Of a stretch of DNA of 64,000 nucleotides, positions 23,081 to 33,863 are shown piece after piece. The DNA is taken from NCBI GenBank assembly GCA_015698045.1, contig BLAL01000040.1, positions 1,342,501 through 1,406,500 on the forward strand, in the 5' to 3' direction. The notes under the pieces were generated by a model. It did no database searches. It worked only from the letters and a program-made list of their open reading frames with translations, and was not told where the DNA came from. Made by a program: the position numbers and the translations under genes. Within the stretch, counting starts at the first letter, position 1. Each line of letters begins with the position of its first letter. This DNA is from Rhizophagus clarus. Lineage: Eukaryota; Glomeromycota; Glomeromycetes; Glomerales; Glomeraceae.

Positions 23081-25190
23081 TATTACTCTTTTTTACAAAT
23101 TTTGGCAAAATATTAGCAATTTATAATATTATAAATATTGTGATTAATTAAAATATGAATAACTATCAATTATTAGTAATTGTTATTAGATAGTTTAATA
23201 TAAGCAAACTGGACCTTTTTTGTATATCTTATTGATTAGCTAATTATAAAGTGATCAAATTTTATGTATCACTATTATAAAATGATATATGAAAAATGTT
23301 CAGTATTTATATAATACATACTGTATACAATAATTATAATTATAATATATCATATAATGAGTTGTTTAACAATATAAAATTTTTAAATTTTACTAAGTAA
23401 AATTTAAAATAATTTACTTATTAATTATAGTAAAAATTTAGATTTTAATAATATAATCTATATACAGTATGTATTATTTGGAATTCTAGTAATATATTAT
23501 TTTATTTTTAATTATTCTTTACTTAATTAAACTTTTTTTTTTTAAGGTATTGAAAATGTATATTTATTTATTAAATAAGATAGGATTAGGCTATAATCAC
23601 TTCTATTTTATATACAGTACTTCCAGCAGAATGCTGATCTGAACATCCACTCATACTTAATTAAACTAAATAAATTTATTGGTAAATTAATAATTGCAAT
23701 TTGTTTAATTTTAATTAAAAAATAAAAGTTATATTAATTTTGCTACTTTAGTTATAATAATTTTGATATGTTAAAAAAAAAATAATAATTAACTTATTTA
23801 TTTAATATATTATATATTAATTAATATTAAATTATATTGTTTTGCAATGATAATATATTAAAATAATATATTATACATTTTATTTTGTATATTTAAAGCT
23901 ATAAAAATACATATTTTTATAATACTATTATTACCAAAACTACCTGCCCATTTTTACTACTATCATTTTATATTATTTTCTTTTTTCTAATCTTTTTAGT
24001 TTAAATATCTTTAGAAATTCTTTTAAATTATAAAATCTATTTAAAAAACAAAATATAAAATTTTAGAAATATTTTATTTAAATAAAATAATAAATTAAAA
24101 AAAATACCAATTTTATAGTTTTACTTAATATTGAAAATCAAAAATTCAAAATATATTATATGTTTAAAATTTTAGAATTTATGAATATTATCTTTCAAAA
24201 TTTATAAAAATAAATAAAAAAACTAATTCATAGTTATTTTTTGAAAATTTGTAAGAAAGCATCCTTTAATTTAGAAAAATCCTATTATTTTATATAAATA
24301 TTATTCAATATATTTATTAAAAAAAAAAATTTACTATTTTTTAATTTAAATTTTTCTATCAAAAAAAAAAAAAAAATTTGTAGAATATACAATAAAATTT
24401 ACTATTAATATTTTAAACTAATCTATTTAAAAAAATTAAAAAAAAAAAATAAAAAATATATTGTTAAAAAAAAAAAAAATAAATTAAAAAAATAATTAAA
24501 AACAAGTTTTTTACTAAAATTTATACTATATTTAAATCTAATAATAAATTATTTAAAGAAAAAAAAAGTAAAATAATAAAACATTAATAAGTTTTATTAA
24601 AAGAATAATTTAAAAAAAAAAAACTTACTAAATCTAATGTTTAAAAAATCTGACTTTAAATCCAATTTAAAATTAACATATATTATGATGGCAAATCAGT
24701 TTTATATAAGCTTTAGATAAAATAAATTTGCAATATAAAGTATAAACAAATTAACATACTGTTTTACAAACTAAACAGAATGTTAAACAATATTAAATCA
24801 ATCAATATATTATTTAACATTAGCATAATATTGATTATTATTGTATTTAACATATCAAATTTTATAGCATTTAATAGCATATTAAAATACCAATTTTTGA
24901 ATTCCTAATATAAAAAGCAAATATAATACCAATTAAAAAATACTTGCTAATGATTGCAGGACTACTATGAAGTATTTCACAACCTTGTTTGAGTATTGCA
25001 AAGAAACTCATCTTGAAAACTGTTTGATCTTGGCAATAGCAATATTATTAAATATAATTTTGTCCAATTCTGTACTTATGCCTGTAAATATGCTGTTATT
25101 GGCTGGTATATAAAATCATTTACTTTAACAAAAAGAGTATAGCCAAATTTATTTGCTAGTAAAGATGGTTCATTAATAGTACATTCAAAG
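23081..25190. other. Extreme AT-rich block
   Basis: Almost entirely A and T, with hardly any G or C between about 23100 and 24950 and no frame over 60 codons on either strand. It is visibly poorer in G and C than the other gaps of the window. Contains the short inverted-repeat element at 23311-23477. Confidence 0.75.
23311..23477. mobile_element. MITE-like element with 17-bp terminal inverted repeats
   Basis: ATAATACATACTGTATA at 23311-23327 is perfectly inverted as TATACAGTATGTATTAT at 23461-23477. Reading the repeats as ATACATACTG...CAGTATGTAT leaves a TA on both sides, as Tc1/mariner-type insertion would give, but TA is common by chance here. The 133-bp interior is non-coding. No transposase is present. 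Confidence 0.45.
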
Positions 25191-25900
25191 CTATTGTAAT
25201 AGCAAAAAAAAAAAAATATATAAGAAACTTATCAAGACATTCATTAGAGGTACAGTGGCATCATTAGTGTTAAGTATATTGTTAACTTCTTCCAATTCTT
25301 TTCCATATTTATCAATGAAATTCTGCAATGTGCCATTAATGATCTTGTTGAAACTAGCCTTTATTTCATTCCTTGAGCCACTCATGTTGATGGATCATGG
25401 ATGACAAGTCAAACTTCAGGACAAGGTGCTGGTTACACCAGGGTGTTGGATTATTGCTGATATAAAGTGGACTGAAAAGATCATTGAAAATATTGGCTTC
25501 GTGAGTGTCGTAATAATCGCAGGGTATATTGAGAAAAGCTGATTTTCCAAAGTGATGTGGTTGGAGAAACATATATCAATAGTCAGGCTGGCATTTCTCA
25601 AGATGTTCAATGTACATGCAAATATCATCCCAGTTCTCGTGCAAAAATTGATAAAGTTCGAAATGCCATATGGCAACACCAATTCCTGTGTTAAACACAA
25701 ATCAATGCGCAATTAGACCACGCAACACCTGACTCATGCAACAAAGTGCGTACCTTTTCACCTAGCCCTGTCCCACTTTTCTCAGCAATCATTTCAAATA
25801 TTCTTGTTCCTGAAACACTCATGATGCCAAGAATCTTTTGAACCTTTTGTGAAGCCTCGATTCTTGCTCACGCTCTCTTCTTGAAGGAACTTTGGTAAAG
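25191..25900 (-). pseudogene. Fossil of an AAA-ATPase-like (DUF1703-type) protein
   Basis: Minus-strand pieces, in order, resemble the family abundant in Rhizophagus: RIFEMIAEKSGTGLGEKVRT near 25790, a P-loop-like LQPHHFGKSAFLNIPCDYYD (25510-25570, counterpart of RPRRFGKSTFLN), NPTPWCNQHLVLKFDLSSM, then NGTLQNFIDKYGKELEE. The remainder of the ATPase and the nuclease part are missing. It looks broken in several places and fairly old. A Crinkler header fossil lies just upstream on the same strand. Confidence 0.6.
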
Positions 25901-26177
25901 AGATAGATAAGATGCACAAATAATGAGTGGATGAATATGAGGAATTACTTAGATCGACATAGCAGTATTGTGGACATGAATATGCTACTTACTGAACTTA
26001 CTTTGACTATTTATCTGTTCTACAATTCTTGCGTCATCTTTGTTTGTATCAAACCATTAAACCCGATTTTTTCAAGTTCAGTGTTATTAAGAGAAAAAAT
26101 AGTGATTATTAGATTAAACGGTGTTTGTATATAGTAAATGTGATACAATGTGAACAAAAAAACAAAGAAATTTCTTT

Positions 26178-26538
26178 TCAAGAGGTAAAACATTGACCAG
26201 TGGTGGTGATGGTGATGACATGGATATTAGACACTGCGAATTCAGCTTCATAATTTAATTCATCTTGAAAATAGTCATTAAACAGTAATCGAGATTTCAT
26301 TTCATTTTTATCTTTTAAGTTTTTCTTTAATGGCAACTTCATCAACGACATTAACTTTCCAAAGTCTCACTGCGCGTTTATCAGATTTATTAACATTACA
26401 GATATAATCCTTGAGGTAATCAACTTTGAATTTTTCAATATTATAACGATCATCACCAAGTTTGGTGAATATTTCGTTATTATTTTTACTGTTTAAAGTC
26501 TCGTCATCTAGAATCAAACAATTGAAAGACGTTTCCAT
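26178..26538 (-). pseudogene. Fossil of a Crinkler (CRN)-type N-terminal header domain
   Basis: Starting at the ATG at 26536-26538, ETSFNCLILDDE is followed about 50 residues later by RLWKVNVVDE. This matches the ubiquitin-like CRN header pattern (xxLNCLILG at the start, then LWKV). A weaker NIHVI piece near 26200 resembles the header's end. It looks broken, with about one break, and no effector C-terminal domain is directly attached. Part of a once longer gene is likely. Confidence 0.6.
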
Positions 26539-27690
26539 TTCGATGATATTGCTGTAAGTGAAAATATTTAAGTGAAAGTTTGAAGAAATGCGTTGAAAAG
26601 GTGACACTTTATATACCTTTCTGAATATATCGTGACATAGACTCTTGCATAAACTTTTTGTGGCTTGTAGTATGAAAAAAAAAAAAGATTAATGAATCAC
26701 TCATAAGAATGATGAGAGAGATTGCTTCTCAGGATTCTCGGTATTTATTATTACTTAGGTCGTACGAGTGGTCATGCGATTGACGTATTTGATTAATCCG
26801 CAGTTGGCTTGCAAAGAATAAATTACACCACAAATTATACTATTAATCCAGAAATTTCCGATATTTTCGTATGTTTTGGTAACAGATTTTCGCATCAGAG
26901 ATAAGAAAAAAATTATCGCGGCGCAGCAAATCTACCATGACTTTCTCGTCTTTAATGAAGTAGGAAGCTTGGAAGTCATATTTTCTAGAAAGAAGTCGGA
27001 CGTCAAATTCTGTCGAACTCAAGTTCAATCTTAGGATGAAAAAGGTGAAATAATTATATTGATAAATTATATTTTATGCATCTCTTGTTTGAATTTATTA
27101 ATAAAATTAATTAAAAAACTTTTTTTTTTTTTGCTTTTCTTTCCTTTCTTTCTTTTTTTTTTTTCTTTTATTTTTCTTTTCATTTTTTTTTTTTTTTTGG
27201 TTTAGTAACTTAAATAGTCGTTTAAATAATCGTTTATTAGGTGTAATATTAAAAATATTAAGAAAGAAAATTAGATCTAATAGACTAGAGATAATTAAAA
27301 AAGTATGTATATATATACATAAATATATTTTATATATCTCCCTTTTGAATTTTGACAATTTCTACCCTTTCCTATCTTTTCATAAATTTACTTATTTTTG
27401 ACCTCATTCTCCCCATATCTTATAATTTTACTTAAAGAAGCTTCATTTAAGATCAGCTTACGATTATATATAATAACTTTTATTTTATCATCTTCCAATT
27501 TCCATCATATATCAAACGTATTTAACCAAATATTCAAAAAAAAAAAAAAAAAAAAAAAAATTTTTTTTTTTTTTTTTCCTTACCTACTGGAATTCGAAAG
27601 AACACACATTCTCCATATTTGAGGGAGAGAAAATTAATACAAAATCATAGATTCAAATTAAAAACGAATAAATCGAATTAATATATAAAC
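26539..27690. other. Intergenic, no supported gene
   Basis: A 61-codon minus frame at 26843-27028 includes the recurring GCGGCGCAGC phrase (26918) but matches no family I know. The rest (27110-27580) is low-complexity, with T/C-rich tracts and an A-run joined to a T-run at 27537-27577. Confidence 0.6.
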
Positions 27691-29352
27691 TTACCAAAGA
27701 ATTGTTAAATTTTCATCCCATATGACATCAATCTTATCATAAAAATCCGTATAAGTAGGACGATAACTTAATTTTACCTTTTTTCCTCTTTCACTCGACC
27801 ATCTTTCAATATAATTCATATAATCATAAGCATCATTATCAATAGAGATAATAATATATAAATATTTCAAATTCACGGAACAATTTTCCAAAAAAATTCT
27901 ACAATAATAAACGCAATTAATCAAAAGTTCAAGTTGTACGGTATCAATACTTTCGGGTAAAGATTTTGCCAAATCAATAATAACTTCAGTACTAATATCA
28001 ACCGTATGCATATCCAGATAAATATTTAAGTAAAGTTCTTTAAGATTTGAATTATTTTCAAGAATTGTGAATAAAGTTGTTATATCATTATTAGCTGTTA
28101 ATTGAGTAGAAAAATGAACCAAATTCCTACAATTTTCACTAATAGCATCTAATAGATCATAATTTTTTAAAAACTTATTTCGTAAATAAAGTTTTTTTAA
28201 ATTTGAAGAAATTAATTTGTTTTTCAAAATTCCTTGAATTGGATTAATTTGTCTCATAAAATCCACACCATCCCAATTTGAGATTAATTCCAATGAATGT
28301 AATTTTGGTAATTCAGCTTTAGCGATCCATTCAAAATTTTTATGAGAAATATTTGAATCTTCTAAACGTAAAATTTCCAAATTTTTACAATTACCAAGAA
28401 ATTCAAAAGTTTCATCCGTCATCATCTCTATACCACTTATTTCAAATCTTTTAAGAGAATGAGAAATAAATTCCAATGATGAAAATATTTCAAAAATATT
28501 TTTTTCATAAAACCACATTCCAGAATTATTTTTAACTCCAATAATTTGTAAAATTTCAAGATTTTTTTGAAATTTGTTTAATGATACGAGAGGTTTATAA
28601 ATTAAACGAAAATCTCCTTCAATACGAATGGTTTTTAATTTTCTACAAATTTTTGATAAATAATCTAAAGAAAGATTATTATTATTTAATTGACCACATT
28701 CCAAATATTCTAAATTTTCGAAAAATTTTTTTGATTCATCAAATCTTAAAAATACTTTAAAAATATCTTCAATTTTACTCGTTATATTATAATATTGATC
28801 TAAACCATTATCTAAATGATGATAACTATCTTCAATTTCCATCCTATCTAAACTTTCAAAATAAGCATAATTATTATCTATTTTAAACCATCGTATACTA
28901 GCTTTCCTTTTTGCTATATAAACTAATATTAATAAATTAATTACCCATATTTGACCAAGTTCCGACCATTCAGAAAATTTTATATTACGAAATATAAATG
29001 ATAATGAATCATCTTTTTCCATTAATACTAAAAAAGTTTTAAACAAATTATTATTTAACCTTGAAAATTCGGAAACAATATTAAAAAGGTTATCAAGATT
29101 TAAATGTGTAATCAAACTAGGATAATCAAACAAAGTATTCTCCCCTTTTTTTAAGAAAGTGAGTAAAATAGGAATTATTTTAATTTGATTTTTTAAATTG
29201 ACAACATCGTTTCTAAATGGATTTTTCCATAAATATATGATACCATTTTCACACCATGTATGATCCACTTGAATAATAGAATATAAAGTATTAATATCTT
29301 CAATATCACGAAAAATTTGTTGCAAACATTCATTTGGTAATTTGGAAACCAT
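27691..29352 (-). CDS. F-box/LRR-type protein, 553 aa
   Basis: Probable SCF ubiquitin-ligase substrate receptor. Residues 4-47 form the F-box with a canonical Leu-Pro start: KLPNECLQQIFRDIEDINTL, then YSIIQVDHTWCENGIIYLWK. Leucine-rich repeats follow, for example NLEYLECGQLNNNNLSLDYL, NLEILRLEDSNIS, LPKLHSLELISNW and NLKELYLNIYL. Single long frame; the ATG at 29350-29352 is the first in frame. The stop TAA at 27691-27693 lies within TTTGGTAAGTTTAT, a perfect donor context, so an unspliced stop or a further short 3' exon are both possible; I keep the stop. Closest intact neighbours: a broken BTB-BACK-TLD gene diverging upstream. Confidence 0.85.
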   Translation of the reverse strand: MVSKLPNECLQQIFRDIEDINTLYSIIQVDHTWCENGIIYLWKNPFRNDVVNLKNQIKIIPILLTFLKKGENTLFDYPSLITHLNLDNLFNIVSEFSRLNNNLFKTFLVLMEKDDSLSFIFRNIKFSEWSELGQIWVINLLILVYIAKRKASIRWFKIDNNYAYFESLDRMEIEDSYHHLDNGLDQYYNITSKIEDIFKVFLRFDESKKFFENLEYLECGQLNNNNLSLDYLSKICRKLKTIRIEGDFRLIYKPLVSLNKFQKNLEILQIIGVKNNSGMWFYEKNIFEIFSSLEFISHSLKRFEISGIEMMTDETFEFLGNCKNLEILRLEDSNISHKNFEWIAKAELPKLHSLELISNWDGVDFMRQINPIQGILKNKLISSNLKKLYLRNKFLKNYDLLDAISENCRNLVHFSTQLTANNDITTLFTILENNSNLKELYLNIYLDMHTVDISTEVIIDLAKSLPESIDTVQLELLINCVYYCRIFLENCSVNLKYLYIIISIDNDAYDYMNYIERWSSERGKKVKLSYRPTYTDFYDKIDVIWDENLTILW

Positions 29353-30382
29353 GATTTTAAAGTAAAAGAAAAAGGCAAAAGAGGGGAAAAAAACAGCTGA
29401 GCGGAAATGAATTTTTTATAGATCTATTTACTGTGTAAAGTAGTACAGCATGAGATAGTGTTACATCGAATTTCATAAATTTCGGCTAAATTAAGGTAAT
29501 GTTGGCCGAAGTAATTTTTAGTTTAACTAGAAGTTGACTAGAATTACGTAACATGATTTCATTTGCTCGTTTAAGATCTCCAAAGTTTTGCTTATATTAC
29601 GTATATTACGAAATTATTTATCCGAAAATGTCACATTCGAAAATGTTAGAGTGAAATGACAAATCGGTAAAGTAAGTTTTATGTTAGCGAAATAGGTGTC
29701 GGTAAAATGGGTGAATACGTTTTTAAATCGATTAAAGTAATAAATACAGTCATCCCATGTTCGGTTCGTTTCATTTTCTGCTTAAAAAAAGAACATCTTA
29801 ATACGTGTATGATTTGATAATAACAAACGATTTTTCAAAAAAAATTATATTTGTCATTACTGTATGAAAGGGAATTTTCGAGAAAATGCAGAATATATTG
29901 CTATTATACTATTCTGTATCAATATTTGAAAGTGTTTTCTAATTCTATTTCATGACTGATCGCTAGGGATACCCCTTCGACCTTATTCAAGTGAACTTTT
30001 AATTATACCAAATTTGTATTATTATTAAACAAAAACTTATTCGACAAATTCTCTAAACAATATGAGATATTGTTGCATTGCATTTGGTTGGTTGGTTATA
30101 TAGTACATAAAACTATTGTTGGGAGATTAATAATATTGATTGAGTACATGTGATTAATCTATCATACGTTTATGTGAATGAATTCAATCATCGAAACAAT
30201 AACGTTTACATTATTTAGACATGTGTAATTTTATACGCCATAACCTTAATCGGTAATATTAATTACGTCATTTAAAGATACGTGAAATTAGCGCGTCATT
30301 CGTGTTACCCATTTTTTTTTTTTTATATTTAAGTTGAAAATTATTATTTACATTATCCATCGTTTATTATTATATTATTAGA
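29353..30382. other. Divergent intergenic region
   Basis: No supported gene. Holds the F-box promoter (A/T-rich TATAAAAAAT on the minus strand near 29409-29418) and the former promoter of the BTB pseudogene. Confidence 0.5.
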
Positions 30383-31774
30383 ATGTCATCTCATTATTGT
30401 TCAAAATTTATTCAAGATCTTGAAAATGCTCTTGATAATGAAGATCGTTGTGATGTAATCATTAAAGCTGGGGAAGATCCTAATGTCAAGGAACTTCGTG
30501 CCAATTCGTTTGTGATTTGTGCTAAATGTTCGTACTTTAAAAGAGCATTATCTAACCATTGAGAAGAAGTTGACGATGATGATAATTATATTTTTAAAAA
30601 GCCAAATGTCTCTTTGAAGTGTTCCAATTAATTCTCAGGTAAATTAATTAAATTAATTTTCTCGAAAAGATCTTAATAAATCTCTTATGTATTTTAAAAT
30701 CTTCCAGATACTTATAATCAACACAATAAGGACGTGATTTTGCAATGTTTAGTCGCGGCTGACGAATTATGTTTGAATAAGTTGATTGAGCACATCCAAG
30801 GATATTTGAAGATCCAGTTGACACACTCCAAATCATTTATAAACAAGAATCATTCACAAGTCTAAAAGATTATTGCTTAGAAATCATTAGCGAAGAACCA
30901 AGGGTTCTCTTTTCGTCTTAAAAATTTTCATTATTGGAGAAACCAATTATTACCATGGTACTTCAAAGAGATGACCTTAATATGGAAGAAATTGATATAT
31001 GGGAATCTATTCTTAGATGGCTCTTTGTTCATTATTTAAAGATCGATAAAGATCATTCTATATGGTCATCAGAAGATTTAACAAGCGTTAAACAAACTAT
31101 TTAAGAATATATTCCATTGATTAGATTTTATGATATTTCTAAGGAAGATTTCTTTTTAAAAGTGTACCCATATAAAGATCTTTGCCTCAAGATTTGCTCA
31201 GTGATATCCTTCGATATTACATGGTTTCAATGTTGAATCTCAAACCTTCTAGAAGTCGTAAAACTAATTCTACTTTGATTAATCGATACATTTAAGCTCT
31301 TTGTAAAGTGGATCGATAATAAAAATAACGATTATACTCAACAAAATATGCCATATACATTTGATTCTGCACAGTTTCACCAATTGTGTGATAATAAGGG
31401 TGCTACGATTTCACTTGCAAGAATTAAAGATTCTAAACAAATTGTTGGTGGTTATAATCCATTAAGTTGGAACTCGAATGGTTCATATATGAATACCAGT
31501 GAAAGCTTTTTATTTTACATTACAGACATCAGAAACCTAAGTTCTGCTAAATAGGTCATATTTTTAGGTATCATAATAATGCAACATACAATGCATACAA
31601 ATGATACAATGATAGTAGTTATGATCCAACTTTTGGTGGCGGGCATGATTTGAACACACAAAATAATAATACCTGGTACGCTAGTAATGGAATACTTACA
31701 CCAACATTAACATCCCATCTAGTTTTATTATTGATGAGTACGAAGTATTTCAAGTTGTGAAGAAAAATCTTTAA
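30383..31774 (+). pseudogene. Broken BTB-BACK-TLD domain gene
   Basis: BTB-BACK-TLD proteins are cullin-3 adaptors with a C-terminal TLD domain and are greatly expanded in Rhizophagus. ATG at 30383 opens MSSHYCSKFIQDLENALDNE then DRCDVIIKAGEDPNVKELRA, a BTB start, with a stop codon after about 59 residues. An intron-like break at about 30638-30706 is followed by a DVILQCLVAADELCLNKLIE stretch (end of BTB and start of BACK), ESFTSLKDYCLEIISEEP, then the TLD part: AQFHQLCDNKGATISLARIK, QIVGGYNPLSWNSNGSYMNT and SFLFYI, ending with an EYEVFQVVKKNL tail at 31774. At least four stops or frame changes lie between these pieces, so the gene is disabled. Domain order is complete, implying recent loss. 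Confidence 0.85.
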
Positions 31775-32379
31775 AATTTAGAACCAAATTTACATTTCAT
31801 TATAAATTTTTATTTAGTTCTGATTTTATTTTATTTTATTTTATTTTTTGTTACTTTGATTTATAAATAAAATAAAAATTTTTGGGCACAAAATGCGCGA
31901 CACTGATTAAAAAAAAGTCATTGGAGTATCAATTTTTATAAGTATTCAAAATATGTTACATCAAATCAGGTGACTGATAATCCCTTAAGACCTATGATTC
32001 AGAGAACGATTGTTTTTGCTAACAAAATAAGATCTTGTTCTGTTTAATATTATGATATTTGTTTGAACCTGGAACTGTCAGGATGAAGAATCCTTCTTAT
32101 TGAAATAAAAATTACCGGTTTTCCTGAATTAAAATCCTCTTACAAATTGGTTCTTGCGTATTATTTAGAACGCGAATATGAAATTTGTACCACAGAACTA
32201 GGTGTAACTTACCGAAAATCTATCTTTTGTTCGATCACAGACCACAAGCTCCGCATAATCGTATAAATTGCTGATAAATTCGAGAATCGGAACTTACATT
32301 TTCACTTCCGTTAAATATATAAACCACAAAAAAAAAAAAAAAAAAAATTTCTTTTATTTTAATACTATTATTATAATAA
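31775..32379. other. Intergenic, no supported gene
   Basis: Includes a TTTTA repeat at 31815-31845 and an A-run at 32328-32347. Likely holds the promoter of the gene at 32380. Confidence 0.5.
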
Positions 32380-33863
32380 ATGTTACGAGATAATTTTGGT
32401 TGTACATCAAATCCTATCAAAACATTAGTTGGAAATTTATTCATATATGAACGAAATGTAAATTATTATTATATGAATATTTTATTTCTTTCTTAATAAT
32501 TTTTATTTATTCAATTATTTTTTATATTTGAATAATTATATTTAGAATGAAAGAACGATCTTGAAAAATTCGGATACTGTACGTAAAATATAACCTTAAG
32601 AATTTTTTTTTTTTTTTTTTTTTTTCGAAAAAATTATAATTTGATGAAAACTAAATTAATTCTTTTTTTTTCCCATAAGAGTAATCAATTTCGTAAGTCA
32701 AATGATACCAGCGAAGAGTTAGAAAAGGTTTGTATCCCTTTTATTTGAATGTTAGAAAATAAACACGTTGCACGTGATTGAAAAAGTGCATGGTGTCTGA
32801 ATTTATTTTATCTGTAATATAAGATGAGGGAAGAATTCTTTAATGTTAAAGACGATGATATTGTTAAAATAAACAAAAACATCAAACATTTGTTATCTAA
32901 AGGTAAATATATGTTTAACATTGGTTGTTTTATTGTCATATTAAAAGAACCTCTTTTAACTTATTTTTATATAATATTACTTAAAGCTAATAAATCAAGA
33001 AATACGAGATTAATAGTTAACCAACAAAATGATGCGAGTTATTCTGTATGAATTTATAAGTCCTACAATATTTATGTTCTTGTAATATTCGAACGTTAAT
33101 TTGACGTTCTGACTTTTAATAATTTTTTTTTCTTTATTTTGATAGGTTACATTTGCTCCGGCTGTTGGAAAGTTCAAAAGAATTAAATTTAAATGCTCAT
33201 TTTATATTGACGTATACTCTCCAAAGAATAATGTACAATTCAAACATTATCATAAGAAAACTATAAGATATCTAATCGATACTCAAGATTCTGAAAAATT
33301 TAACCCAGGTAAATTGCTATATTTTTTTTAGAAAAAATGTTTCGTGATTTATTAACTAAATAATTTTCCCTTTTACTTATAGAACAACATGATCAATTTT
33401 CTTTAATGGCTATTAAAGCCTATATTAATTGGTTGAAATCTATTTTTGAATCTGGTAAAAAAAAAAAAAAAAAAAAAAACATTTCGTTATTGATTGATTA
33501 ATTTTGTTTGATTTTATTATTTAATTATATTCTTATGGTTTTTCAGAAGGATTCGAGATGAAGTTAAAAACCGTAAAATTCACACAAAGTAATATTTAAT
33601 TGGTAATTGATAAATCAATTTAATTCCATAATAATAATTTATTATTATATTTTGTAGTTGAACGAATGAAAGGTGAGACCAAAAAACAAAAGAAAAAGGA
33701 AAATAAGAAAGAAAGAAGAAAAAATAAAGTGAAAAGGGCAGAAAAAATGAATAAAAAGGATGAAGGTAAAAAAGATACAACTAAATGTGAAAATAAAGAG
33801 GCAATGTATGGTGAGAATAAAGAGGTAGAGAGGCCAATGTATATCGTGAAGTCTAAATTGTAG
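32380..33863 (+). CDS. Unrecognised nine-exon gene, 259-aa basic-tailed protein
   Basis: I do not recognise the family. Exons inferred from GT/AG sites: 32380-32457, 32546-32578, 32680-32727, 32824-32902, 32987-33045, 33146-33308, 33383-33454, 33547-33588 and 33658-33863. All eight junctions keep one frame of 260 codons, although the intervening sequence has stops in that frame, which strongly supports a real spliced gene. The middle exon (33146-33308) has a globular, possibly beta-rich character: VTFAPAVGKFKRIKFKCSFY, then IDVYSPKNNVQFKHYHKK. HDQFSLMAIKAYINWLKSIF in the next exon looks like an amphipathic helix. The last about 60 residues are strongly lysine-rich (KKQKKKENKKERRKNKVKRA), suggesting nuclear or RNA/DNA association. 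Introns are 69-101 bp. The first two or three exons are the least certain; ATG at 32824 would be the alternative start. Confidence 0.6.

Noticed and set aside
25416-25712. 98-codon minus-strand frame
   Set aside because: Overlaps the AAA-ATPase-like fossil; the HFGKS-containing frame carries the family motifs, while most of this one does not.
27107-27622. Lysine- and phenylalanine-rich frames
   Set aside because: Translations of homopolymer and T/C-rich tracts.
32235-32444. 69-codon minus-strand frame
   Set aside because: Antisense to the first exon of the nine-exon gene and interrupted by a poly-A tract.
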